Positions 56,472-64,000 of a stretch of DNA of 64,000 bases are shown here, in pieces. The DNA comes from UBA7957 sp965224675. Lineage in GTDB: Bacteria > Pseudomonadota > Gammaproteobacteria > Granulosicoccales > Granulosicoccaceae. The stretch lies in contig CBDDAA010000002.1 of assembly GCA_965224675.1 (NCBI GenBank), forward strand, positions 1,116,001 through 1,180,000. The letters run 5' to 3'. The notes beneath the pieces were generated by a model. The model saw nothing but the letters and a program-made list of their open reading frames with translations, was not told the DNA's origin and did not search any database. Position 1 is the stretch's first letter. Every line of letters begins with the position of its first letter. The translations under genes were made by a program, and so were the position numbers.

Positions 56472-57199
56472 ATGCCCGGCAAACCTCGCCTGCTTGATCA
56501 GGTAAAAAACAAATCCGTGTTAAACACTATAGTATCCGCACCGAAAAAGCCTATATCCAGTGGATCAAATCCTATATACACTACCATAAGTTACAACACC
56601 CAAAAAACTTGTCTACCAAACACATAGAGCAGTTCCTTACGCATTTAGCGGTAGATAAGAAAGTGGCGGCTTCAACGCAAAACCTGGCATTATCCAGCAT
56701 TTTATTTTTGTACAAAGAAGTATTAGAGATCGATCTGTCTTATCTTAATGGAGTAACCTAGGCTAAAAAACCGACAAATGTTCCTGTAGTATTTACCACA
56801 GATGAAGCTTTAGCCGTAATCAGTAACCTGGAACCATCTGATCATTAATGGCAAAGCTGCTTTACGACTCTGGATTACGTTTGATGGAGTGCATCCAACT
56901 CAGAATCCTGGATATTGATTTCCATTATAAAACAGTTACGGTAAGGGAAACAAAGACAGAGTGACGATACTGCCTGATTAAGTTTTGGAACTTCTTAAGC
57001 TGCAAATTGAAAAAACTAACGAGCTTCACAGCCACGACATTGAAGCCGGATTTGGCGCTGTTTATCTATCCTTTGCACTGGATCGCAAGTATCCGAACGC
57101 AAACACTGAATTTGGCTGGCAGTATGTCTTCCCGACAACTAAACGATCGATTAACCCAAAATCTGGAATTGAGCGTAGATATCACTTCAATGAATGAGT
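56472..57199 (+). pseudogene. intI: Integron integrase intI, broken and truncated
   Basis: The decayed frame reads, across several frameshifts and stops, HYSIRTEKAYIQWIKSY, FLTHLAVDKKVAASTQNLAL, then KKPTNVPVVFTTDEALAVI. GKGNKDRVTILPD follows, then the IntI-only insertion GAVYLSFALDRKYPNANTEF and FGWQYVFPTTKRSINPKSG. Defects include a one-base loss near 56512, stops at 56758 and 56846, a shift near 56945 and a stop just after LPD. The C-terminal part with HLRHSFATH and the tyrosine is missing. It confirms an inactive integron, next to an RDD cassette and attC. Confidence 0.85.
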
Positions 57200-57249
57200 A
57201 TTGTGAACCTGATTTTAACGCAGCCTGAACCGCCAGAGAGTTTTAACTG

Positions 57250-58551
57250 TTAACCTTTAATCCGAGCCTCTGCCGACCTGGCATGCGCGGTAAACCCTTC
57301 ACCATGCGCTAACACAGATGCAATCTTGCCAAGCTTTGATGCACCATCAGCTGAACAAGCAATCAGGCTGGTTCGCTTCTGAAAATCATAAACTCCCAAC
57401 GGCGATGAAAAACGTGCGGTTCTGGATGTTGGTAATACATGGTTCGGTCCGGCACAATAATCACCCAGTGCCTCAGCTGTATAACGACCCATAAAAATTG
57501 CCCCAGCATGGCGTATTTGTTTTGCCACTTGATCAGCCTTATCCATCGATAGCTCAAGGTGTTCTGGCGCAATAAAATTAGCAACTTCAATCGCCTGTCC
57601 GATGTCATCAACCTTTATCAAGGCACCACGGTCTGACAATGATTGACGGATAATTTTTTCCCGTGACATTTCTTTGAGCAGTTTCTGTATGCTTTTTTCA
57701 ACATCAGCCAGAAATTTTTCATCCCAGGCAATCAAAATGGATTGCGCGTCTTCATCGTGTTCAGCCTGAGAGAATAGATCCACAGCGATCCAGTCGGGGT
57801 CGGTTTTTCCATCACAGATAACACAAATCTCAGAAGGCCCGGCAATCATATCGATACCAACCCGACCAAAAACCTGTCTTTTTGCGGTAGCGACATAAAT
57901 GTTACCTGGACCAACAATTTTATCGACGGGGGGAATGCTTGCTGTGCCATATGCCAAGGCAGCCACAGCCTGGGCACCACCGATTGTAAACACTCGGTCA
58001 ACTTCAGCCACACCCGCCGCAGCAAGCACCATGTCACTGCGCACGCCATCAGGTGTAGGCACTACCATAATCACTTGCGAGACACCTGCAACTTTTGCCG
58101 GAATGGCGTTCATCAAAACGCTGGACGGATAGGCGGCTTTTCCGCCTGGTACATATATACCTACCCTGTCCAAGGGATTAATCTGCTGCCCGAGTACGGT
58201 GCCATCGTCTTCAGTAAACTGCCAGGACACCATTTTCTGTTGCTCTGCATAGCGCCGGATACGCGCTGCAGCCTGGTTCAATGCATCCCTCTGCTCAGCA
58301 CTGATTTCCTGCAGGGCTTTTTCTATTTCATCTGTGCCAATTTCACAGGCCACCATTTGCTCCACCTGCAAACGATCAAATTTACGGGTATAGTCCAAAA
58401 CCGCTTCATCACCGCGCTTGCGAACATCAGCGATAATTTCACGAACGGTATTTTCAACGTTATAATCCGACACACTTTCCCAAGCCAGCAAATCCTCAAG
58501 CAGTTGCCAGAACCTGGCATCACCGATCTGCAGTTTTTTAATTTCAAACAT
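57250..58551 (-). CDS. hisD: Histidinol dehydrogenase
   Basis: This 433-residue protein has the HisD length. It shows the GIYVPGGKAAYPSSVLMNAIPAKVAG block, GPGNIYVATAKR, and SQAEHDEDAQS (zinc-binding Gln/His). It performs the last two steps of histidine biosynthesis, histidinol to histidine, with NAD. It is third in a tight run after hisG and a DAHP synthase gene (3 bases after the latter). Confidence 0.96.
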   Translation of the reverse strand: MFEIKKLQIGDARFWQLLEDLLAWESVSDYNVENTVREIIADVRKRGDEAVLDYTRKFDRLQVEQMVACEIGTDEIEKALQEISAEQRDALNQAAARIRRYAEQQKMVSWQFTEDDGTVLGQQINPLDRVGIYVPGGKAAYPSSVLMNAIPAKVAGVSQVIMVVPTPDGVRSDMVLAAAGVAEVDRVFTIGGAQAVAALAYGTASIPPVDKIVGPGNIYVATAKRQVFGRVGIDMIAGPSEICVICDGKTDPDWIAVDLFSQAEHDEDAQSILIAWDEKFLADVEKSIQKLLKEMSREKIIRQSLSDRGALIKVDDIGQAIEVANFIAPEHLELSMDKADQVAKQIRHAGAIFMGRYTAEALGDYCAGPNHVLPTSRTARFSSPLGVYDFQKRTSLIACSADGASKLGKIASVLAHGEGFTAHARSAEARIKG

Positions 58552-58554
58552 CTG

Positions 58555-59616
58555 CTACCCCGCTACCTTACGTCGTTTTTGCACAGCTTCGGCAAGTGCT
58601 TGCAGAATAATGACTGTGTCATCCCAACCAATACAAGCATCGGTAATGCTTTGCCCATATACCAGTTCCCGATCTTTAATCAGCGCTTGATTACCTTCTA
58701 CCAAATTACTTTCGATCATCACACCCTTGATTCGTTGATCACCGTTTGCAATCTGTACACACACATCCTGACAGACATATTTTTGTCGGGCAAAATTCTT
58801 ACGACTGTTTGCATGGCTAAAATCTATCATTAACCGCACTGGGATATTACTTTTATCCATACGTGAGGCAGCCATGTCCACACTCGCTGCATCGTAATTC
58901 ACATGCTCAGCACCACCGCGTAAAATCAAATGACAATCTGTATTACCCTTGGTTGCAAAAATTGCTGAGTTGCCTTCTTTTGTAACCGATAGAAAATGAT
59001 GTGAGTGCATTGCAGATCCGATCGCATCTATGGCGATCTGTACATTGCCAGATGTACCATTCTTAAAACCAACCGGACAAGACAAGCCTGATGCCAACTC
59101 CCGATGCGCCTGACTCTCTGTAGTTCTGGCTCCGATCGCTCCCCAACCCACCAAATCAGCAATATATTGTGGACTGATCAGATCCAGATATTCGGTACCG
59201 GCGGGCAGCCCCATATCGTTGATATCGAGCAAGAGACTGCGAGCTGTTCTTAATCCTTCATTAATATGGTAGGAATCGTCACGTTCAGGGTCGTTTATCA
59301 ATCCCTTCCAACCTATCGTGGTGCGGGGTTTTTCAAAATACACCCGCATAATAATCAGTAAATCCTGCCGCCATTGTGCTCGTTGCTCAAGTAATTTTGC
59401 TGCGTATTCACGGGCCGCTTGTGCATCGTGAATTGAACAAGGCCCTACGACTACAACCAGACGGTCATCCTCACCATCCAATACATCTCGAATTTCTGAG
59501 CGCGCACTGTGTACCGTTTCAGATGCGGATTCACTCACCGGAAATTCGTTTAGCAATTGCTCCGGTGAGCGAAGAATTTTTGTCTCTTTTATACGTATGT
59601 CGTCTGTATCATACAT
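58555..59616 (-). CDS. aroG: 3-deoxy-7-phosphoheptulonate (DAHP) synthase, class I
   Basis: This 353-residue enzyme of the AroF/G/H type shows VVVVGPCSIHD, the Arg/Lys-containing FEKPRTTIGWKGLINDP, and MIDFSHANSRK. It condenses PEP and erythrose-4-phosphate at the entry to the shikimate pathway. Which aromatic amino acid inhibits it cannot be read with certainty. It lies between hisG (5 bases upstream) and hisD (3 bases downstream), an unusual place. The symbol is by class, not by isozyme. Confidence 0.93.
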   Translation of the reverse strand: MYDTDDIRIKETKILRSPEQLLNEFPVSESASETVHSARSEIRDVLDGEDDRLVVVVGPCSIHDAQAAREYAAKLLEQRAQWRQDLLIIMRVYFEKPRTTIGWKGLINDPERDDSYHINEGLRTARSLLLDINDMGLPAGTEYLDLISPQYIADLVGWGAIGARTTESQAHRELASGLSCPVGFKNGTSGNVQIAIDAIGSAMHSHHFLSVTKEGNSAIFATKGNTDCHLILRGGAEHVNYDAASVDMAASRMDKSNIPVRLMIDFSHANSRKNFARQKYVCQDVCVQIANGDQRIKGVMIESNLVEGNQALIKDRELVYGQSITDACIGWDDTVIILQALAEAVQKRRKVAG

Positions 59617-59621
59617 TTTAG

Positions 59622-60263
59622 TTAAATATCCACCTGGCTTTTTATTTTTTCTATCAGTTGCATTATCTGTTTATACTTCATCTTCATAGCCGCTTTATTA
59701 ACAATCAATCGAGAACTAATATCAGCAATCGGCAAAAGTGGTTCCAGGCCATTTGCACGTAATGTACCGCCTGTATCAACCACATCAACAATCAGATCAG
59801 ACAAGCCAACCATGGGCGCCAGCTCCATCGACCCGTAAAGTTTGATAATCTCCACTTGCTGACCACGGCTTGCAAAATAACGTCTTGCACAGTTGACAAA
59901 TTTAGTCGCGACCCGCAATCGCCGATTCGGCTCCAGATTAACATCAGGACTACCAGCAACCATTAATTTGCATTTGGCAATTTGTAAATCAAGTAGTTCG
60001 TACATACCTTCCCCGCTATGCTCCATTAATACATCTTTGCCCACAATACCAAGGTCGGCACCAGCATATTGTGTGTATGTCGGCACATCTGAGGCGCGAA
60101 CAATTAATAATTTGATATCCACGCTGTTGGTATCAATGATAAGCTTACGGCTTGTTTCGGGGTCTTCAATCGGCTCAATGCCTGCCGCTTTCAGTAACGG
60201 TAATGTTTCTTTGAAAATCCGCCCTTTGGACAAGGCAATAGTCAATTTATTTTGTGATCTCAT
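59622..60263 (-). CDS. hisG: ATP phosphoribosyltransferase, short form
   Basis: This 213-residue protein is the short HisG form, which needs the HisZ regulatory subunit (not in this window). It has LTIALSKGRIFKETLPLL, ADLGIVGKDVLMEH, and the phosphate-binding LIVDVVDTGGTLRANGLE motif. It joins PRPP and ATP in the first step of histidine synthesis. The ATG overlaps the murA stop (TAATG). Confidence 0.95.
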   Translation of the reverse strand: MRSQNKLTIALSKGRIFKETLPLLKAAGIEPIEDPETSRKLIIDTNSVDIKLLIVRASDVPTYTQYAGADLGIVGKDVLMEHSGEGMYELLDLQIAKCKLMVAGSPDVNLEPNRRLRVATKFVNCARRYFASRGQQVEIIKLYGSMELAPMVGLSDLIVDVVDTGGTLRANGLEPLLPIADISSRLIVNKAAMKMKYKQIMQLIEKIKSQVDI

Positions 60264-61528
60264 TAATCTGTGGTACGACGAATAGCCGCCCCTAATTGTT
60301 GGAATTTTTCTTCGATTCGCTCGTAACCACGGTCAATATGGTAGATTCGACGCACGGTCGTCTCTCCCTGGGCTGCCAGCGCGGCCAGGATCAAACTTGC
60401 CGATGCACGTAAATCTGTTGCCATAACAGGCGCCCCGGTTAGTTTTTCCACTCCCTTGATGAATACAGTATTTCCCTCTATCCGCATGTCTGCACCTAAC
60501 CGCTGTAATTCGTTCACATGCATAAAGCGATTTTCAAAAACTGTTTCAGTGACTGCGCCCGCCCCCTCGGATACAGCATTTAACACTGTAAATTGAGCTT
60601 GCATATCGGTTGGAAAAGCGGGGTAAGGTGCGGTTCTGATATCGACCGCCTTAGGCCGCTTGCCACGGCTGTCCAGCTCGATCCAGTCCTCACCAATATT
60701 GATATAACAACCCGCGTCTTGCAGTTTTTGCAATACTGCGTCCAGTATATGAGGTACCGTATCACGGACCATTATGTGCCCACCAGTAACTGCAGCGCCA
60801 ACCAGGAATGTACCCGTCTCAATACGATCAGGCACCACTCGATAATTCGTCCCAATTAATCGATCTACGCCCTGTATTGTAATCGTGTCTGTTCCTGCTC
60901 CCTCAATTTGCGCGCCCATGGCAATCAGATATTGCGCCAGATCATAAACCTCCGGCTCTCTGGCCGCGTTTTCCAAAATGGTATCACCCTTGGCAAGGGT
61001 CGCAGCCATCATTAGATTTTCTGTGCCGGTAACAGTCACTGTATCAAGAACCAGACGAGCACCCTTAAGCCGCCCACACCTGGCTCGAATATAACCACCT
61101 TCAATATTGATATCAGCACCCATGGCTCGCAAACCTTCAATATGAAGATTTACCGGCCTTGAACCTATCGCACAACCGCCAGGCAAACTAACCTCAGCCT
61201 GGCCATAGCGTGACAACAAGGGTCCCAGTACCAAAATTGATGCGCGCATCGTCCTGACCAATTCATAGGCGGCCATATAGTCATTTATCAAGGTCGGATC
61301 GATTTCAATTTCCATTTTGTCCGACACGGTTAATTGCACACCCATGCGACCAAGCAAGGCCATCATGGTAGTGACATCATTGAGATGAGGGACATTGTTA
61401 ATGACAGACGGTGTGTCAGCGAGCAAACTGGCAGACAATATTGGTAACACGGCGTTTTTCGCGCCCGATATACGCACCTTACCTTCAAGCGGGACACCGC
61501 CAGTTATAACTAATTCATCCATACTCAT
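60263..61528 (-). CDS. murA: UDP-N-acetylglucosamine 1-carboxyvinyltransferase
   Basis: This 421-residue protein has the EPSP-synthase-type fold, with SGAKNAVLPILSASLLA, the catalytic Cys in SLPGGCAIGSRPVNLH (fosfomycin target), and the closing RIYHIDRGYERIEEKFQ. It performs the first committed step of peptidoglycan synthesis. It leads the hisG-aroG-hisD run by a one-base stop/start overlap. Confidence 0.97.
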   Translation of the reverse strand: MSMDELVITGGVPLEGKVRISGAKNAVLPILSASLLADTPSVINNVPHLNDVTTMMALLGRMGVQLTVSDKMEIEIDPTLINDYMAAYELVRTMRASILVLGPLLSRYGQAEVSLPGGCAIGSRPVNLHIEGLRAMGADINIEGGYIRARCGRLKGARLVLDTVTVTGTENLMMAATLAKGDTILENAAREPEVYDLAQYLIAMGAQIEGAGTDTITIQGVDRLIGTNYRVVPDRIETGTFLVGAAVTGGHIMVRDTVPHILDAVLQKLQDAGCYINIGEDWIELDSRGKRPKAVDIRTAPYPAFPTDMQAQFTVLNAVSEGAGAVTETVFENRFMHVNELQRLGADMRIEGNTVFIKGVEKLTGAPVMATDLRASASLILAALAAQGETTVRRIYHIDRGYERIEEKFQQLGAAIRRTTD

Positions 61529-61543
61529 TTACAGCCTTTGTTA

Positions 61544-61632
61544 GGAGCCGTTCTCAATTAATTTTACCGTCCTGCCTTGTCTGGCGCTTTTTCAGGCGCA
61601 ACAAAACGGTAAAATTAATTGAGAACGACTCC
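61544..61632. repeat. Inverted repeat in the mla-murA gap
   Basis: GGAGCCGTTCTCAATTAATT (from 61544) is inverted at the end (ATTAATTGAGAACGACTCC to 61632), with about 27 paired bases and one mismatch. It contains the box CGTTCTCAATTAA found at 1658. It lies just upstream of murA, in a gap that usually holds ibaG. Confidence 0.75.
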
Positions 61633-61922
61633 AGCAGGAGATTTAACGTTAATCTGCACTACTTGAATGTATTCAGATGTGAATCCATCATAATAACGAA
61701 AAATCGGCGCCAGCCATAGCAGAAGGGATTAATCTGCATGATTCGCCTGTCGCAGCTAGTCTTACAAAAACCTATACTTTGTTATAAAAGTATTTAAATA
61801 CAATGTGTTAGGGAAACTTCATATTTGATCGCAGGGAGAGAAATTTCTATTATCCAATTGATGCCCAGTGATGATTTACACGACTAGTGTGAAGGGATCA
61901 GCAACGGGATATTCAAGAGGGC
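61633..61922. other. Gap between mlaB and murA
   Basis: About 290 bases with no gene. In many gammaproteobacteria the small bolA-like ibaG gene lies here; no such frame was found. It presumably holds the murA promoter. Confidence 0.5.
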
Positions 61923-62219
61923 TTATACTTTAAATAAGCCTTCCACCCCGCAAACACTGGCTAAGCGCTCAATTTGATTAGGGATATTGTCATAGGCTAT
62001 TTTACAATCGTTTGATGTGGCTAGCGATTTCCATTCAATTAATAATGCCATTGCAGCACTATTGGCTTTTACAACATCAGTAAAGTCTATTCTTAAGTTG
62101 GCACCTGTTTTGAAGTACACCAGTGTCTGTTCTAACAGTTCTGGAACCGTCTCAAAGTCAAGCGTTCCACCCACTTTAAAACGATTATCACCTGTTTGCT
62201 TAAACTCAAATTGGGTCAT
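61923..62219 (-). CDS. mlaB: STAS-domain protein MlaB
   Basis: This 98-residue protein is a single STAS domain: GTLDFETVPELLEQTL, then LRIDFTDVVKANSAAMALLIEW with the conserved Ser/Ala-rich turn. In the Mla retrograde phospholipid transport complex MlaB stabilises the MlaF ATPase. It follows mlaC by 6 bases. Confidence 0.9.
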   Translation of the reverse strand: MTQFEFKQTGDNRFKVGGTLDFETVPELLEQTLVYFKTGANLRIDFTDVVKANSAAMALLIEWKSLATSNDCKIAYDNIPNQIERLASVCGVEGLFKV

Positions 62220-62225
62220 AACAAA

Positions 62226-62837
62226 TCAGTTCTTTGTAGCATTGCCATTTTTCTTCTTCATCTCTTCGATCAAACCATCAATTCCATTTTGCGCGATTTT
62301 TTGCGTAAAAGTTGTACGATAAGTGGATACTAGGTTAATGCTGTTTACATCAATATCGTAAATCTTCCAGCTATCATCTTTCTTGCGCAGCTTGTAATTT
62401 ACGGGTATGCCTTTTCTACCCGACTGCACAAACAAGGCGCGCACTATTGCCCGATCATCGCGTTTCTGCGCAAGAAAGGGTTTAAACTTCATTTCCTGGC
62501 CGGAGTACAAAGTTAACGCAGACATGTAGGTATTTAGCAACATCTGTTTGAACTCAGCGATTAACTGTTCACGCTGCTCAGCAGTGGCCTTGCGCCAGTG
62601 CTTACCCATTGAAAGCGCAGTCATCGATTTAAAATCAAGGTGCGGTATAAGTTTTTCATCAACGAGTTTTCTAAGGTACTCGGGCTCAGCCTTTAGTCTT
62701 TCAGATTCCTCTGAGAGGGCTTTCATCACATCACGTGTACTGCTCTCAACCAGGTCTTGTGCCGGATGGGCATATACCGTAATTGCACTAAATAACGATA
62801 CAACAAAGATAAGTAATTGTTTTTTAAAATTTTTCAT
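62226..62837 (-). CDS. mlaC: Periplasmic phospholipid-binding protein MlaC
   Basis: This 203-residue protein has a signal peptide (LLIFVVSLFSAITVYA) and the MlaC/Ttg2D fold: LIPHLDFKSMTALSMGKHWR, then EQLIAEFKQMLLNTYMSAL and the IYDIDVNSINLVSTYRTTF end. It shuttles phospholipid between the outer-membrane MlaA site and MlaD. Confidence 0.94.
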   Translation of the reverse strand: MKNFKKQLLIFVVSLFSAITVYAHPAQDLVESSTRDVMKALSEESERLKAEPEYLRKLVDEKLIPHLDFKSMTALSMGKHWRKATAEQREQLIAEFKQMLLNTYMSALTLYSGQEMKFKPFLAQKRDDRAIVRALFVQSGRKGIPVNYKLRKKDDSWKIYDIDVNSINLVSTYRTTFTQKIAQNGIDGLIEEMKKKNGNATKN

Positions 62838-62881
62838 TGATAATCTCTCAATTTTCCTTCACTGTGACTGAATGTATTCCA

Positions 62882-63340
62882 TTATTTACCAGAACTGCTG
62901 AACAAATACTGACCAATCAAACGCTCCAATACCATGGCAGATTGTGTCAAGGAAATTTCATCACCGTCTTGCAAAAATTCCAACTCGCCACCTGGCTCCA
63001 GGCCAATATATTGTTCGCCAAGCAGGCCAGAAGTATAGATATTGGCAGTGGTATCGGAGGGAAAGGAGTCATATTTTCCATCAATGGTTAGTGTGACTTT
63101 AGCCCGAAAAGATTCCATATCGTAGTCAATAGATTTGACTTTACCCACTCGCACTCCACCGACAGCCACCTGGGAGCGTTTTTTGAGTCCACCGATATCT
63201 TCAAAGTAAGCGTTAACTTCATAGCCCTCGTCATTACCAAAACTGGCCAGATTACTCACTTGTAAGGCCAGAACAATAAGGGCCGCAATACCCAGGGCCA
63301 TAAAAAATCCCACAAGTATTTCCGTTGTTCGAGAGTTCAT
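62882..63340 (-). CDS. mlaD: MlaD, MCE-domain subunit
   Basis: The protein is 152 residues from the ATG at 63340 (MNSRTTEILVGFFMALG), chosen because the extra 27 residues of the longer frame overlap mlaE and are not MlaD-like. An N-terminal anchor helix leads into a single MCE domain (NAYFEDIGGLKKRSQVAVGGVRVGKV) and a LLGEQYIGLEPGGE strand. It forms the periplasmic hexamer ring of the Mla transporter. Confidence 0.93.
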   Translation of the reverse strand: MNSRTTEILVGFFMALGIAALIVLALQVSNLASFGNDEGYEVNAYFEDIGGLKKRSQVAVGGVRVGKVKSIDYDMESFRAKVTLTIDGKYDSFPSDTTANIYTSGLLGEQYIGLEPGGELEFLQDGDEISLTQSAMVLERLIGQYLFSSSGK

Positions 63341-63359
63341 TGGTGCAATATCCTCCGTT

Positions 63360-64000
63360 CTACACGTTAAACATAAGTGCAGTGAGTAGAAAATCCAGAC
63401 CGAGAACGGCCAGTGATGCATTGACTACCGTACGGGTAGTTGCACGACTAACACCTTCAGATGTCGGAATACAGTCATAACCTTCAAAAATTGCGATCCA
63501 ACAGATAATCAAGCCAAAGATAGCAGACTTAATAACACCGTTCATCACATCATCATAAAAATCCACTTTGGCTTGCATTTGTGACCAAAACGCACCACTG
63601 TCAACGCCGAGTAATTCGACACCGACGAGATAACCACCAAAGACACCCACCGCTGAAAACATCGCTGCTAATAGTGGCATGGATATCACACCGGCCAAAA
63701 ACCTTGGTGCAAAAATCCGCTTGAATGGGTCAACTGCCATCATTTCAAGTCCGGATAATTGCTCTGTAGCCTTCATTAAGCCAATCTCTGCCGCCAGTGC
63801 TGAGCCTGCCCGGCCTGCAAAAAGCAAACCTGTCACAACCGGACCTAGTTCGCGCACCAAGGTAAGCGCAACTACGACACCGAGAGATTCCTCGGCATTA
63901 AATCCAACCAGCGTGTTGTAGCCCTGTAACGCAAGCACCATCCCGACAAATAAACCGGAAACCAAAATAATCAGTAAAGTCAATACACCAACGGAGTGGA
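63360..64000 (-). CDS. mlaE: MlaE permease (5' end outside window)
   Basis: The frame is open to the right edge (VGVLTLLIILVSGLFVGMVLAL...), so the first ~45-50 residues are missing from view. About six hydrophobic helices and the ELGPVVTGLLFAGRAGSALAAEIGLMKATEQ segment identify the MlaE/YrbE permease. It carries phospholipid across the inner membrane together with MlaF. It ends 19 bases before mlaD. Confidence 0.95.
   Translation of the reverse strand, partial: HSVGVLTLLIILVSGLFVGMVLALQGYNTLVGFNAEESLGVVVALTLVRELGPVVTGLLFAGRAGSALAAEIGLMKATEQLSGLEMMAVDPFKRIFAPRFLAGVISMPLLAAMFSAVGVFGGYLVGVELLGVDSGAFWSQMQAKVDFYDDVMNGVIKSAIFGLIICWIAIFEGYDCIPTSEGVSRATTRTVVNASLAVLGLDFLLTALMFNV

Noticed and set aside
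1..64000. CRISPR array, tRNA or rRNA genes, prophage
   Set aside because: No regularly spaced direct repeats, cloverleaf-type tRNA sequences, rRNA signatures or phage structural genes were seen on either strand.

Overview
The window reads as chromosome of a moderately AT-rich, sulfur-oxidising gammaproteobacterium. The evidence is a complete aprM-aprB-aprA operon (APS reductase of the type that carries the AprM membrane anchor), a dissimilatory sat, soeB/soeC with a damaged soeA, a K+-independent H+-pyrophosphatase beside a PPi-dependent phosphofructokinase, and ordinary gammaproteobacterial mla-murA-hisG-hisD and Kps-type capsule genes. I cannot place it below class. No tRNA, rRNA or CRISPR array was seen.

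Layout. 1-2.3 kb: the 3' part of a GspE/PilB-like protein with a degenerate nucleotide site, then three small minus-strand proteins, two of them tandem glycine-rich paralogues. 2.7-11.2 kb: an ATP-grasp ligase meeting a capsule cluster (kpsS, kpsC, a glycosyltransferase, rmlA and unknown genes). 11.3-17.7 kb: aroQ, an orphan TcfC/CooC-like usher, and a TAXI-type TRAP transporter. 18-25.5 kb: sulfur region with two small genes, soeC, soeB, a 5'-truncated soeA, a REP-associated transposase fragment, a truncated and frameshifted cbbQ-like ATPase, and intact sat. 26-31 kb: a relic of a second, sulfate-reducer-type aprB, a small phosphoesterase, then hppA and pfp divergently arranged. 31.2-32.4 kb: an IS4-family element. 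32.5-46.7 kb: CBS protein, lipoprotein, an asnB - dienelactone hydrolase - sulfotransferase - MFS operon, an ECF sigma/anti-sigma pair, a DUF255 protein with a DsbD-like tail, a small secreted peptide and a TonB receptor. 47-54 kb: DUF4279 protein, TPR protein, SlyD-like isomerase and aprMBA. 54.3-57.2 kb: a junkyard with a TonB receptor stub cut by an IS91-family relic, then a decayed integron with one RDD-protein cassette, its attC and a broken intI. 57.2-64 kb: hisD, DAHP synthase, hisG, murA, then mlaB, mlaC, mlaD and partial mlaE.

How the parts fit. Sulfite can go through AprMBA plus Sat (making ATP from APS and PPi). The direct route through SoeABC looks broken here because soeA lacks its N-terminal iron-sulfur region. 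HppA and PPi-PFK are consistent with an energy-saving pyrophosphate economy described in thiotrophic autotrophs.

The most interesting signals are the decayed integron, the two apr lineages (one intact, one relic), the RAYT-linked double gene wreck between sat and soeB, and the ATP-grasp gene near tandem glycine-rich small proteins. A fifth is a set of snap-back repeats ending in CTAG that supply the stop codons of neighbouring genes.
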